In this document: positions 46,355 through 54,462 of the stretch, one piece after another
How the letters are laid out: every line of letters begins with the position of its first letter
How positions within the stretch are numbered: position 1 is the first letter of the stretch
Assembly: GCF_000316645.1 (NCBI RefSeq)
Contig: NC_019684.1
Coordinates: forward strand, 3,687,501 to 3,751,500
Source of the DNA: Nostoc sp. PCC 7524
Lineage (GTDB): Bacteria > Cyanobacteriota > Cyanobacteriia > Cyanobacteriales > Nostocaceae
Direction of reading: 5' to 3'
DNA: 64,000 bases
Program-made: the position numbers and the translations under genes
Notes under the pieces: generated by a model
What the model was told of the DNA's origin: nothing
The model's database searches: none
What the model saw: only the letters and a program-made list of their open reading frames with translations

Positions 46355-46364
46355 AAGAGTTAAT

Positions 46365-46490
46365 AGGCAATAGGCAATAGAAAATAGGCAATAGGCAATA
46401 GGCAATAGGCAATAGGAAAAAATTCTCCCTCATCTTCCTCATCTCCCTCATCTCCCCCTGTAACCTGTAACCTGTAACCTGTAACCTCAA
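46365..46490. repeat. TAGGCAA and TAACCTG heptamer arrays
   Basis: TAGGCAA/AATAGGC units (about 46365-46418), a C/T-rich TCATCTCC run, then four TAACCTG units (46459-46487). The last reach the end of the pmbA gene. Confidence 0.85.
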
Positions 46491-47794
46491 TTCCTCCCCG
46501 TTGTCGATAGTCCTTCAACTATCAAAGAAGGAGTGTAACAAGAACCGTTCCAGTCAGCATCACTACCTAATTCTACTTCTTTGAGAGCAGTGTAGATGTT
46601 ACCTGCCACCATCGTATCTTTAATACGTCCGATTACTTCACCTTTTCGGACGCGATAACCTAATTCAATGTTGATGGAAAAGTCGCCAGAAATACCACCA
46701 CTGCCACCCAGCATCTGATCGACAATTAAGCCATCATCCATGTTTTGGATTAACTGTGCTAGTGAAACTGTACCAGGCTGAATGAGAAAATTAAATAAGC
46801 CGGGGGTGGGATAGCTACCTAAACTAGGACGGAAGCCATTGCCTGTTGTACCAGTATCTAGCTTACGTCCGGTGGTGCGATCGCAATAATAATGCTTTAA
46901 AATGCCGTTTTCAACAAACACTAAGGGTGTAGTTGGTGTACCTTCATCGTCAAAAGGGCAACTGTAAGGCCCTGCTAAGGGATCTTGATAAAGGGTAAGA
47001 CTAGAAGCAATGACTGGTTTACCTATGCGTTCTGCCCAAGGGGAGGCTGACTCTAACACTCGCTTGCCATTTAAAGCGGCTTGGGCTGTTCCCCACAGCA
47101 TATCAGCTGCTTTAGACGTGAATAAAATCGGTAGGCGGCCATTAGGGGAAGGGACATTTTCTTTAGCCCAAATCAATCTCTGTAAAATTTGCTGGGCTAA
47201 TTTTTCTGGTTCGAGAATATCACGCTGAGTTTGACCATCGGAAACACTCAGAAAATCATCACCCCGTACCCACTCGGCTGACATATAACAGCTCAAAGTC
47301 GTATCGCTGTAATAGCAATCTAAACCTTGACTATTTACCAATCTTGTGGTTTCAACATCACATTCCCAGTCACTATTACAGAGAACATCTGGATAAGCAT
47401 CGCGGATTATAGCGATCGCTTCTTTACCCCAATTAACCAACACTTCTATAGGTACAGCTTGACCTAAATCTGGGTAAGATGGCTGAGAATTGCTCACCAA
47501 TTCTACTGGTTCGGCTAGATTTAGCCGACTCAAAGCGATTGCTTTTTCCACCATAACGTGAGGTTCCACAGCACCATAAGCTACCGTGAGTCCTGGACAA
47601 CCATTGCACCATAGCCGCAGTGCTGTGCCTTCAGATTGACTGGTTTCTAGCTGCTTGAGTCGGTTAGCCTCAAAAAACACCGGACGAGAAAGCGATCGCG
47701 ACTGATACACCTCAGCTGCTTCCGCTCCTGATTTGATGGCTAGTTCCAGTAGCTGTTCTGCTAGTGTATCCTGTGACAAATTTTCAGAACCCAT
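46487..47794 (-). CDS. pmbA: TldD/PmbA family protein, TldE/PmbA type
   Basis: The 435-residue protein (start at MGSENLSQD preferred over an upstream non-conserved extension to 47839) fits the PmbA/TldE half of the TldD-TldE protease: FFEANRLKQLETSQSEGTALRLW, LPILFTSKAADMLWG, FDDEGTPTTPLVFVENGIL, GGSGGISGDFSINIELGY. The HExxxH metal site that marks TldD is absent, as expected for TldE. The partner TldD is not in the window. The pair processes peptides such as antibiotics and antitoxins. Confidence 0.85.
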   Translation of the reverse strand: MGSENLSQDTLAEQLLELAIKSGAEAAEVYQSRSLSRPVFFEANRLKQLETSQSEGTALRLWCNGCPGLTVAYGAVEPHVMVEKAIALSRLNLAEPVELVSNSQPSYPDLGQAVPIEVLVNWGKEAIAIIRDAYPDVLCNSDWECDVETTRLVNSQGLDCYYSDTTLSCYMSAEWVRGDDFLSVSDGQTQRDILEPEKLAQQILQRLIWAKENVPSPNGRLPILFTSKAADMLWGTAQAALNGKRVLESASPWAERIGKPVIASSLTLYQDPLAGPYSCPFDDEGTPTTPLVFVENGILKHYYCDRTTGRKLDTGTTGNGFRPSLGSYPTPGLFNFLIQPGTVSLAQLIQNMDDGLIVDQMLGGSGGISGDFSINIELGYRVRKGEVIGRIKDTMVAGNIYTALKEVELGSDADWNGSCYTPSLIVEGLSTTGRN

Positions 47795-47954
47795 GACTCT
47801 CGGTGAATTGTGGATTTTGGATTGTGAACCGCCGATCAACGCAGATCATTATCCCAAATCATTAGCTATTATCCGCGTAAATTAGCATTTGACTATTGGC
47901 AATGCAGACGGACGCAGATAATTATCCCAAATCATGGGTCTTTCTCATCATTTA

Positions 47955-48150
47955 TTGCTGGGGAGTGGGGAGTGGGGAGTGGGGATTGGGGACTGGGGAT
48001 TGGGGACTGGGGACTGGGGACTGGGGACTGGGGATTGGGGAGTGGGGATTGGGGACTGGGTAAAAACTTCTCCCTTGTCTCCCCTGCCTCCCCTGCCCCT
48101 CTGCTCCTCTGCTCCCCTGCCCTCTGCTCCTCTGCTCCTCTGCCCCTCTT
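47955..48150. repeat. GGGGATT/GGGGACT heptamer and CTCCTCTG-type arrays
   Basis: One of the longest repeat blocks in the window: about 15 GGGGAYT/GGGGAGT units (47959-48062) followed by CCCCTGC and CTCCTCTG octamer-like units up to the stop codon of the Tab2-like gene. The gap 47795-47954 has no gene; it contains a direct repeat (ATTATCCCAAATCAT at 47847 and 47921). Confidence 0.85.
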
Positions 48151-49014
48151 CTAAGGCAAATTAACCTCTTGTAATAGCCAAAATCCAGCGAAAGCTTCCG
48201 CTTGGGGATCAGATTGCACACCTATAAAATGTACTCCGTTGGCATTTTGCTTGGCTGCTTCAAATCCTTGGGCTTCTGCTAATGTGGTGGAATTTTTGAT
48301 ATTGGCTAAAATCCAACTTTCCGCAGTACCTGTTTCTAAAACAAGTCTCGTTCCTTGACTTTGATCAACTCTCAAAAACGCCAACTCTAAACCCGACATC
48401 CACCCAGCTACAGGTAAGGCTCTGGGTGAAAAAATTAACACGCCAGGGATGCGGGTTTCGGGTGATAATTGCGCCAACTCTAGGGGAAAAGCTTCCCTAA
48501 AGCCAATATCCCACTCTGGCATTTCTGCTAATTCCGCCGCCGACAAGGAGACAAATACCCATTTTTGCCCTTCTAAAGCATCAGGTAATCTTTGAGGTAA
48601 GGGATTTTCTAGCCGCACCGAGGGATTTGCCCCTCCTTGATAGCCAGGTTCTTGAGGATACACCTCTATCATGCGTTGCTCTAGCCATTGATTGAGTACC
48701 AAAGTCCGACGACTAGACAGAGCCGGAATGCCCAAGTCTTGGCAAGCTTTGGTAATCATATTATTCATTTGGCGACGGAAAAAGCGAATTTTAATTGGTG
48801 CTTCCCCGGCTTTATCGATAGCTTCCTGTAAGGCTGTCCGTAACCAGCCTGAGTTTACCTGTGTACTAGGACAATATTGTGCATAGCGGAATAAAGAATC
48901 TAAGTTTGTGCGGATATCTAAGGGACTTTCACAGACTAAGACTTCCCAAACTTTTTTTTGATTTTCGTCCAAAATCGGACGGGAGTAAAAATCTATTTCC
49001 CAAATACTGCCCAT
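48151..49014 (-). CDS. Tab2/Atab2 family RNA-binding protein (DUF1092)
   Basis: The 287-residue protein begins with [23 protein letters not shown] and ends with [11 protein letters not shown], the signatures of the Tab2 family. In algae and plants Tab2/ATAB2 helps translation of photosystem I mRNA; the cyanobacterial proteins are presumed to act on photosystem mRNA too. Length fits. The end of the gene touches a repeat block. It is the last core gene before the accessory element. Confidence 0.88.
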   Translation of the reverse strand: MGSIWEIDFYSRPILDENQKKVWEVLVCESPLDIRTNLDSLFRYAQYCPSTQVNSGWLRTALQEAIDKAGEAPIKIRFFRRQMNNMITKACQDLGIPALSSRRTLVLNQWLEQRMIEVYPQEPGYQGGANPSVRLENPLPQRLPDALEGQKWVFVSLSAAELAEMPEWDIGFREAFPLELAQLSPETRIPGVLIFSPRALPVAGWMSGLELAFLRVDQSQGTRLVLETGTAESWILANIKNSTTLAEAQGFEAAKQNANGVHFIGVQSDPQAEAFAGFWLLQEVNLP

Positions 49015-49085
49015 GTTGTGCCGTAAAAATCTGGCGAGTTTATATTTTGCTTATACTTTCAGGGTAACTGAAAGTTTGAGACATT

Positions 49086-50465
49086 TTATAACCTTTCATT
49101 GGGGCGAAAGGTTTTACACAATTCATCAAACAGCAAATTGACGACTTTGCTCATTAATTTTTCTTGTATGTGCTTACCACCCAAAAGCTTTTCCCCTCGT
49201 TCACTGACGTTAGATTTAAGCGAATCGCGGTAATCAATTAATTCTTTGGTTAAATGGTTGCTGGGGAGTCTGCCAGTTTCTACAGCAGTTAACACATACT
49301 GCCACAAGCTGATCCGACAAAGTGAAGAACCGCTAGCTTTTTCAATTAGTCCATCACCTGACTGTTCTAAAACTGTTCCCATCCCTAGGCGCATTTTGAA
49401 GGTGTCGCGGCTGCGGTTGCGTTTGATGCGTTTGGTTTCCCCAGCGAGTCGTTTAACAATGGTTTCTCCATTTTTACGATCGCGCTCAGTCTTTTTGACT
49501 TCCCTAACCTCGTACTCAATGAGGGGCCGGCCATCAACCCCTAAAAATGACTCGAATGGGTAAATCCTGGTGAGTAATCGCGATCGCACTCGCAAGCCAA
49601 AACCAAATTGATCAAACACGTTCATGTAAGGCTTAAATGCTGAATCAGTCAGCATTTCACTAATTTTCACCTCTAGGTGCTGCTCATAAAGTGAAATATC
49701 ACACATCCATTGAGCGTGTAATTTTAAAATTGGGTCAATCTCAATTCCATAGTCTTGAGCAATGGATTTTTGATAGCGATTATCCATCCTGGTTTTACCA
49801 CCTGGGGAAATTTCACTACTACCAGCTAACCATCCCCATAACGGAGGGACAAATCCAGGCTTATAACTTGAGCTTTTAGACTGCGCCACCTCCGGGAATT
49901 GCCAAGCCAAAAGCTGACGGGCGTAATTCATGATTGGCGATTGAACACGGTTAAGGTGTTCGAGCTGTTGACACAAATCCCGTAGCTCATCAATTGGTTC
50001 TGGGCGGTGCATGAGAAAGTATCTCATGTTTAATTCCCCTGTTTCTAATCGATGGTCTGGGTCATGCCCATAAGCGGCCATAGCCAAAGCATCTGCGGGG
50101 TCACTTTTATTCGGTAGGTTTTTACCACCGCGATAACGCCGCAATTCAACGTGACCAACCCACAGAATTTTTACTTCTAGCTTTTTGAGAATAGAAGCCC
50201 ATAACCTTGAGTAGTGATTTCCGGTCGGTTCTAGGATGGCATAATCAGGCTTAATTTCTGTTAGGTAATCTGCAAAATCAAAAGCTGATTTTTGCTTCTT
50301 CTTAGCATCTGGATTGGAATAAAAAGCAGGATATAAACTTGACAATTTATTTCTTGTTTTATTCCAATAGTTCTGCAATCCGCCTTTAGGATACTGTGTT
50401 AAAATGTGACAGGTTACGCTTGATTTACTAACATCAATTCCTAGAATTGTTAATTCATTTGTCAT
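49086..50465 (-). CDS. IS110-like (DEDD) transposase
   Basis: The 459-residue protein has the RuvC-like DEDD start (ILGIDVSKSSVTCHIL, AILEPTGNHYSRLWASIL, LPNKSDPADALAMAAY) and a C-terminal part with FGFGLRVRSRLLTRIYPFESFLG and EQSGDGL, where the Ser is a likely catalytic residue as in Tnp20 domains. IS110 enzymes insert DNA guided by a bridge RNA made from the element's own non-coding end. A 310-base non-coding stretch with several hairpins lies directly upstream. It is longer than many IS110 transposases (about 340 residues). No inverted ends are visible, which is normal for the family. Confidence 0.88.
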   Translation of the reverse strand: MTNELTILGIDVSKSSVTCHILTQYPKGGLQNYWNKTRNKLSSLYPAFYSNPDAKKKQKSAFDFADYLTEIKPDYAILEPTGNHYSRLWASILKKLEVKILWVGHVELRRYRGGKNLPNKSDPADALAMAAYGHDPDHRLETGELNMRYFLMHRPEPIDELRDLCQQLEHLNRVQSPIMNYARQLLAWQFPEVAQSKSSSYKPGFVPPLWGWLAGSSEISPGGKTRMDNRYQKSIAQDYGIEIDPILKLHAQWMCDISLYEQHLEVKISEMLTDSAFKPYMNVFDQFGFGLRVRSRLLTRIYPFESFLGVDGRPLIEYEVREVKKTERDRKNGETIVKRLAGETKRIKRNRSRDTFKMRLGMGTVLEQSGDGLIEKASGSSLCRISLWQYVLTAVETGRLPSNHLTKELIDYRDSLKSNVSERGEKLLGGKHIQEKLMSKVVNLLFDELCKTFRPNERL

Positions 50466-50775
50466 GGTTCTGCGTTACAAAAGTAGGTGTAGTTGAGGAC
50501 TGGCATCCTTGGGATTACCCGAACTAGATAGCGCACGAATCACCCTAACGCCCCACACTTGAGGGGCGCGATTCAGGAGTAAACGCATTCGGGGAATTAG
50601 CGAGAGAAAAGCCGCGCATGAAAGCATGAACGCCATGATGGCGCAATTCACTCTGAACGCTGCATTCTCTCTTACTAACTGGCGAATTGATGTGGACTCA
50701 ACCCGCGACTACGGCAAATTGCCGTAGTTTCGGCTACTGAGTCAGGTAGCCAATGGCTAGAGCCTCATCAGGCGG
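50466..50775 (-). ncRNA. Structured non-coding stretch, candidate IS110 bridge RNA
   Basis: No reading frame is credible. At least three stems are visible: CGCCCC/GGGGCG (50549-50568), CTACGGCAA-A-TTGCCGTAG (50709-50727) and GGCTAC/GTAGCC (50732-50751). Position directly 5' of an IS110-like transposase gene matches where IS110-group bridge RNAs are made. The two loops needed for target and donor pairing were not worked out, so this is a position-and-structure inference. Confidence 0.35.
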
Positions 50776-51027
50776 TTATTCTTCGTTCTCATCGTCATCG
50801 GGTAATGAGTTGATGATATCTATGAGTTTTTCGGAAGCTGGATCAAGGTGATTTTTGATTTCTATATCAATTCCAGTATTGGCATATTCCTCACGCATCA
50901 TTATTCCTAAAGCTGCGTCGATTTTGGCTTTAATGTGGTGTAATGAATGCCAAAGTATGTAATAGTCCCAACTTGGATCAGGTTGGTGAATGTTGTTGTT
51001 AGTTATTTCTAAATTTTCACTACTCAT
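50776..51027 (-). CDS. Small acidic protein of the element, unknown
   Basis: The start at 51027 (MSSENLEITNNN) overlaps the end of the upstream gene by 8 bases, so translation is coupled. The 83-residue product has a helical middle (YYILWHSLHHIKAKIDAALGIMM) and an acidic end (NSLPDDDENEE). No family is recognised. It is the last of a leftward series of small genes. Confidence 0.65.
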   Translation of the reverse strand: MSSENLEITNNNIHQPDPSWDYYILWHSLHHIKAKIDAALGIMMREEYANTGIDIEIKNHLDPASEKLIDIINSLPDDDENEE

Positions 51028-51679
51028 AAACTTCGTCATCCTCAAAATCTTCGTCATCTGACCCAACAAGTGAATAGACATTATCAGGGTCAATGATGTT
51101 GAGAGCATCAACCATTGCCCGACCTGTTAACACATCAAAAACTGAGTAACCAGCCATTGCTTTGTTGACTTGGTTCATCTTCATGCGCTGCTCAAGTTCT
51201 GGAGTTCTCAAGCGCGGGTCGATATCCTCAATAGTGTTGATTGGTGGCGGTTCTTCATTCCCTTCAATCCAACGTTCGACTTGACCAGTCACAAATTCTG
51301 CCCAAGCTAGTTTGCTTGGTGGTTGGGGTGCAGTTTCAAAAAAATCAGCTAGTTCTTTACTTCGTTGAAAACCTTCCGGCCCACACTCTAAAGCCTCAAC
51401 CCACTCATGGCTCATAGCAAAGCCACCTTTTTTCAAGGCTTCGGTGGCGACTTCTAGAGGATCTGCACCGCGATGAGTAGCAATAATTTGGGCTAGGGCA
51501 TTGGCTTGTAAACTGCTGAGTCGTTCTAGGTCAATTATCCACAGGTTGGCTTTTCTGTCTTTGGATACCTCCATTGGGAAGGGGTCATGCACGGGAATCA
51601 TGCCGTCAGGGAATAAGTTTAAGATTGGCTCATAAGGATTGCCGGGTTTGAGTTTTACCCAACTGTCGTGTTTATTCAT
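51020..51679 (-). CDS. Element protein of 219 residues, unknown
   Basis: Overlaps the upstream gene by 4 bases and the downstream one by 8. The product begins MNKHDSWVKLKPGNPYEPILN, has a Gly/Ala/helix-rich middle (LERLSSLQANALAQIIATHRGADPLEVATEALKKGG) and a strongly acidic C-terminus (DDEDFEDDEVYE). No membrane segment and no known motif. Plasmid- or phage-like company suggests a role in element maintenance or packaging, but this is a guess. Confidence 0.7.
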   Translation of the reverse strand: MNKHDSWVKLKPGNPYEPILNLFPDGMIPVHDPFPMEVSKDRKANLWIIDLERLSSLQANALAQIIATHRGADPLEVATEALKKGGFAMSHEWVEALECGPEGFQRSKELADFFETAPQPPSKLAWAEFVTGQVERWIEGNEEPPPINTIEDIDPRLRTPELEQRMKMNQVNKAMAGYSVFDVLTGRAMVDALNIIDPDNVYSLVGSDDEDFEDDEVYE

Positions 51680-51909
51680 GGTTTAAGGTGTTGTAGTTGT
51701 CGGGTGCTGGCTTCTGATAAAGCAGTGATAATAGCTTTGGCGTTTTCACCGTGAAATACTTGGTTATCTCCGTTTTGCCATGTGATCATGACCACGGGCT
51801 GATTGAAAACCTCTTCTTCTACTTGGACTTGTCGCATTTGGGCTAGATTTAACCAGCCGGCGGTGGGTAATTTGCAAGTGAACACTGTAGGAACTGATAT
51901 GATTTGCAT
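51676..51909 (-). CDS. Small element protein of 77 residues, unknown
   Basis: First of three overlapping genes. The product looks like a small beta-rich domain (VPTVFTCKLPTAGWLNLAQMRQV, VVMITWQNGDNQVFHGENAKAII) with an ending helix. The stretch VMITWQNGDNQVFHGENAKAI resembles small cyanobacterial plasmid proteins with a WxNGDxxxFxGExAxxI pattern. Function unknown. Confidence 0.65.
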   Translation of the reverse strand: MQIISVPTVFTCKLPTAGWLNLAQMRQVQVEEEVFNQPVVMITWQNGDNQVFHGENAKAIITALSEASTRQLQHLKP

Positions 51910-52027
51910 GAGCTATCTACGTCGCTGTGGATTGGCAATTTTTACAAGCGATGGCGTAACCGCCCGCCGGAGGCGATCGCACCAGGAGCATTACTGATTG
52001 CGATCGCTTCAAAAAAAATATCAGTAG

Positions 52028-52339
52028 CTAGAAACTGCCAACGGTATCGTTATCCGGGGACGTTGCCCCAGAGTCAAAAGGGATGTTATCAATCTCCGAT
52101 ACGGGTGATTTAACTGCGGTTACTTGTTTTTGAAGTTCGCGTAACTCCTGTCTAAGCTGCCTGATTTCCTGCTCAATTTTTTGGCTAGCATCTTCTCGGA
52201 TTTTGCGCTCAACCATTTCCGCAAGACGTGAGATTGATTCTTCTACGTCATCTGTCTCGAAAACTTCAGCAAACAGTTCTAACCGCTTGCTTTCGTAGTT
52301 CCCCAGGTTGAGAACTCGTTGATAACTAATGGTTTTGAT
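52028..52339 (-). CDS. Coiled-coil element protein whose 5' end meets a repeat array
   Basis: The frame from 52339 reads IKTISYQRVLNLGNYESKRL, then ELFAEVFETDDVEESISRLAEMVERKIRED and a coiled coil (SQKIEQEIRQLRQELRELQKQV). The N-terminal NLGNYES segment looks like the start of a conserved domain, but no ATG, GTG or TTG precedes it; the frame runs into a GGCAGGA-type array and then a stop near 52393. The only ATG is at 52216, after the conserved part. The gene has probably lost its start to repeat insertion, or starts at ATT. Confidence 0.6.
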   Translation of the reverse strand: MKTISYQRVLNLGNYESKRLELFAEVFETDDVEESISRLAEMVERKIREDASQKIEQEIRQLRQELRELQKQVTAVKSPVSEIDNIPFDSGATSPDNDTVGSF

Positions 52340-52643
52340 TTGCTTGAAGAAGGCAGGAGGCAGGAGGCAGAGGGCAGAAGGTTTTGTTTAGAAGGGGATT
52401 CCGACCCCTCCTAAACAAGAGCCACCAAATTGAAAATTTGGTGGGGGTCTTAAACCCTTGCTCCCTACCCTGCGGGAACCCCTTCGGGGAATGGTCGCGG
52501 CAGAGGACAGAGGCCAGTATTCCTTCTGCCTCCTGCCCTCTGCCCTCTGCCTTTCTTGATAATCTTTGTGCTAATTTTTACTTGGTAGATGATTCCTCGA
52601 ATCAAGCGATCGCCTCCATGTTCCAGGTGATCGCTTTCGAGTT
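52340..52643. repeat. Repeat patch: GGCAGGA array and three hairpins
   Basis: GGCAGGA/GGCAGAG units (52350-52380), then GTTTAG..CTAAAC (about 52387-52418), CCACCAAATT-GAA-AATTTGGTGG (about 52421-52443) and CCCCTTCGGGG hairpins, then a CCTCTGCC run (52525-52555). The three-hairpin block looks like a dispersed cyanobacterial palindromic element. No gene is credible here. Confidence 0.65.
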
Positions 52644-52877
52644 TTACTCCTGTGGCATAAATTTCTCTTTGGCCATCTGACGGAAGCTTTCACGCAATTC
52701 AACCGTCTCATGGAGTTTTTCGGGTAAGACTTGTAAAATGACCCCACACATGAAAGTGGCTCTTGTTACAGGCAACTCATACTCTAGGGCTAGGTATGCT
52801 ACAAAATTGGCTGTAGTTTCAGCTAATAATTCATTGGCCTGTTGCTGATCATCAAAGTCGTATTCTCGAATTGTCAT
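52644..52877 (-). CDS. Small element protein of 77 residues, unknown
   Basis: The start overlaps the upstream gene's stop by 4 bases (ATGA type). The product (IREYDFDDQQQANELLAETTANFVAYL...VTRATFMCGVILQVLPEKLHETVELR) is helical and acidic, without known motifs. Coupling with the 60-residue gene upstream suggests a joint function. Confidence 0.65.
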   Translation of the reverse strand: MTIREYDFDDQQQANELLAETTANFVAYLALEYELPVTRATFMCGVILQVLPEKLHETVELRESFRQMAKEKFMPQE

Positions 52878-53056
52878 GATTGGGTAACTTCCTCTTGATG
52901 GTCAAACATGACTTCAAATTTCCCGCCACCCAGGCGCAGAATGCTCGCGTAAGCATCGGCATCGGTGCGCGTGCGAAGTCGAGCAACGCAGATATTGTTG
53001 CCGTTGGGCAAGTATTGGAAAATTGCCCACGGTCTAATTTCGTCGCGGTAAGACAT
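52874..53056 (-). CDS. Small element protein of 60 residues, plasmid-type
   Basis: The product (SYRDEIRPWAIFQYLPNGNNICVARLRTRTDADAYASIL) looks like a small domain seen in cyanobacterial accessory genes. A good ribosome site (GAGGAG) precedes the ATG on the minus strand. It is the first gene of a leftward set and lies behind a terminator-like leader (53087). Confidence 0.7.
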   Translation of the reverse strand: MSYRDEIRPWAIFQYLPNGNNICVARLRTRTDADAYASILRLGGGKFEVMFDHQEEVTQS

Positions 53057-53450
53057 CTATAAAAATCTCCTCAATTTTTAAAAAAGCCAGCACAAGCAAC
53101 GAGCTAGTGCTGGTGGGGCTACTAACGTCGTTTATCCGGGCAACGGGTTTTAGGAATCGCCAGCAATACACCCTGCTGGCGAAATGCAATAACCAGTGAA
53201 TATGGTGTTGTCAGTTAGTTTGATATGCGTCTAATTTGTCTCCTTTTCTAAACAGCAAGACTTTGGGCGCGGTGGTGAAGCGAGTGCGCCAGGATACTCA
53301 TGACTAATTACCAATGACCAATAACTGATCACTGACAGGTGGCTTTTAACTGAGGGTGTTTCCGCACCGGGGCGTTAAGCAGTGGTGCGGGTGCTTGCTC
53401 CATATTTGCCCTCACAGGCACATTGGCAAGGGTGAGGGGGGAGCAAAAAT
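53057..53450. other. Leader/intergenic region of the leftward element genes
   Basis: About 390 bases without a gene. It holds the terminator-like hairpin at 53087-53113, a second hairpin (CGCCAGC/GCTGGCG arms, 53158-53181) and AT-rich sequence. The right part leads into the operator repeats at 53451. Confidence 0.5.
53087..53113 (-). terminator. Intrinsic terminator in the leader of the leftward genes
   Basis: On the minus strand, CCAGCAC and GTGCTGG arms around a 13-base loop are followed by CTTTTTTAAAAA, and the first gene of the set starts 30 bases later. It may be an attenuator or the end of an upstream small RNA. Confidence 0.6.
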
Positions 53451-53540
53451 AGTTTTCTATATGAGAAACTAATGTTATGTTAATCATATAGAAAACTTCC
53501 TGTCAATGGTTTTCTATATGAGATTTAGTTTTCTGTATGT
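53451..53540. promoter_or_regulatory. Four operator-like repeats before the RHH regulator
   Basis: The motif AGTTTTCTATATGAGA occurs at 53451, inverted at 53485-53497, at 53509-53523 and, with one change, at 53528-53540. The first copy is an imperfect palindrome (AGTTTTC...GAGAAACT). Position right before the RHH gene suggests autoregulation, or iterons of a replication origin. Confidence 0.65.
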
Positions 53541-53558
53541 AAAATAGGTTTACTGTGT

Positions 53559-53960
53559 ATGAGTAAAAAGAATGGCGAGACCGAAAAAACTGCCGGAAGA
53601 CGCAAAGAACGTGTCCCTATTTCTGAGTCAGAAAGACTGGGAACTATTCGACCTGAGAGCGAAAACGATGGGACTGAGCAGAGCGGATCTAGTAGCAAAG
53701 ATAGCCAGAGGGGAGATACCGCTAGGACAGTTATCACCCACAGTGGAGAAAGCGATATTGGAAAAGTTTTAGAGCGCCTTGAGTTACTAGAAAATGGTTT
53801 TAAAGAATACGTTGGTTCTCATCGCCAGCGTCTTGAGGCGCGGTTAGACGAAAACAAGAGATTTGCAGATTCCTTTGATGAAGGAATGAAACTGATCAAG
53901 GCAGAACTTTATGAGATAGCTGCCGCTCAAAAACTAGAAAAACCTGAAGATTCTGAATAA
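53559..53960 (+). CDS. Overlapping frame with coiled-coil C-terminus, or frameshifted tail of RHH protein
   Basis: A 133-codon frame overlaps the whole RHH gene in another frame. Its first ~65 codons look like the shadow of the RHH gene (low complexity, charged), while the last ~65 (LERLELLENGFKEYVGSHRQRLEARLDENKRF) form a convincing coiled coil. No good start codon lies between. The likeliest reading is one ~130-residue RHH plus coiled-coil protein made by a -1 shift near 53757-53770, or a frameshift mutation. True dual coding is the alternative. Confidence 0.4.
   Translation: MSKKNGETEKTAGRRKERVPISESERLGTIRPESENDGTEQSGSSSKDSQRGDTARTVITHSGESDIGKVLERLELLENGFKEYVGSHRQRLEARLDENKRFADSFDEGMKLIKAELYEIAAAQKLEKPEDSE
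53572..53772 (+). CDS. Ribbon-helix-helix type small regulator
   Basis: The 66-residue product (ARPKKLPEDAKNVSLFLSQKDWELFDLRAKTMGLSRADLVAKIARGEI) has the strand-helix-helix pattern of Arc/CopG-like repressors, with basic N-terminus. Four operator-like repeats lie 30-120 bases upstream. It probably controls the rightward genes and perhaps itself. Its end lies inside a second frame that encodes a coiled coil (see 53559-53960). Confidence 0.7.
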   Translation: MARPKKLPEDAKNVSLFLSQKDWELFDLRAKTMGLSRADLVAKIARGEIPLGQLSPTVEKAILEKF

Positions 53961-53993
53961 CCGTCCTACCTACGGGTAAGGGCGGTTTTGTTT
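53959..53993 (+). terminator. Intrinsic terminator after the RHH region
   Basis: AACCGtCC and GGgCGGTT arms around a small hairpin (CCTACGGG) followed by TTTTGTTT, starting at the stop codon of the coiled-coil frame. Confidence 0.7.
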
Positions 53994-54090
53994 ATGAAAT
54001 AACCGTGAAGATTGAAATGCGAGGCTTTACCGATGTGTTTAAGGTAACATTCCTCGCATAGTGGAATTGAACATCTACCATTCAATTCCT

Positions 54091-54420
54091 ATGGAAATTC
54101 TAATTCAACTACTCCTCAATCTTCTGATTATTTATTACTGCATAGTCGCCTTGATCAACATATTTCGGTATGTTCGTTGCGAGTGGCAAGCGTTTATTTA
54201 CAAGTGGAATCGCAGACCACAGGGGAGAGTCTCCCATTCATACCGCACCGACCCCAGAAACAGATACTTACAAAGTGATTTACTCACCTTGCTCAAAGGT
54301 GACGTTCCCACCGCCAAGCGACTTTTAGCACAACAGAGGCGAAAAAATCCCGGTCAGTCAGATAACTGGTACTTAGAGAAAGTTATTCACGACCTGGAGC
54401 GCGATCGCCGGCGCAGTTAA
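54091..54420 (+). CDS. Small membrane-anchored element protein, unknown
   Basis: An N-terminal membrane helix (ILIQLLLNLLIIYYCIVALINIF) is followed by a basic region and a helical end (YLQSDLLTLLKGDVPTAKRLLAQQRRKNPGQS). A GTG at 54061 is an alternative start that adds ten residues. The C-terminal part resembles small proteins of cyanobacterial plasmids. A hairpin follows its stop codon. Confidence 0.65.
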   Translation: MEILIQLLLNLLIIYYCIVALINIFRYVRCEWQAFIYKWNRRPQGRVSHSYRTDPRNRYLQSDLLTLLKGDVPTAKRLLAQQRRKNPGQSDNWYLEKVIHDLERDRRRS

Positions 54421-54422
54421 AA

Positions 54423-54440
54423 CCACCCAACGCTGGGTGG
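54423..54440 (+). terminator. Hairpin between two element genes
   Basis: CCACCCA-ACGC-TGGGTGG, with no long T run, directly after the stop codon at 54420. It may slow or partly end transcription before the next gene. Confidence 0.45.
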
Positions 54441-54462
54441 CTTGCATCTATCTACTCGGATT

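Noticed and set aside
47934..48221. Open frames of GDWGLGT or PNPQSPV peptides on both strands
   Set aside because: Produced by heptamer and octamer arrays, which are stop-free in all frames; no start signals or homology.
49246..49563. 105-codon plus-strand frame opposite the IS110-like gene
   Set aside because: Shadow of the transposase C-terminal half.
52384..52680. 98-codon plus-strand frame
   Set aside because: Made of hairpin repeats and CCTCTGCC units; no homology or ribosome site.
53451..53540. Operator boxes considered as a short CRISPR
   Set aside because: Only four short boxes, one inverted, irregular spacing, next to a DNA-binding regulator gene.
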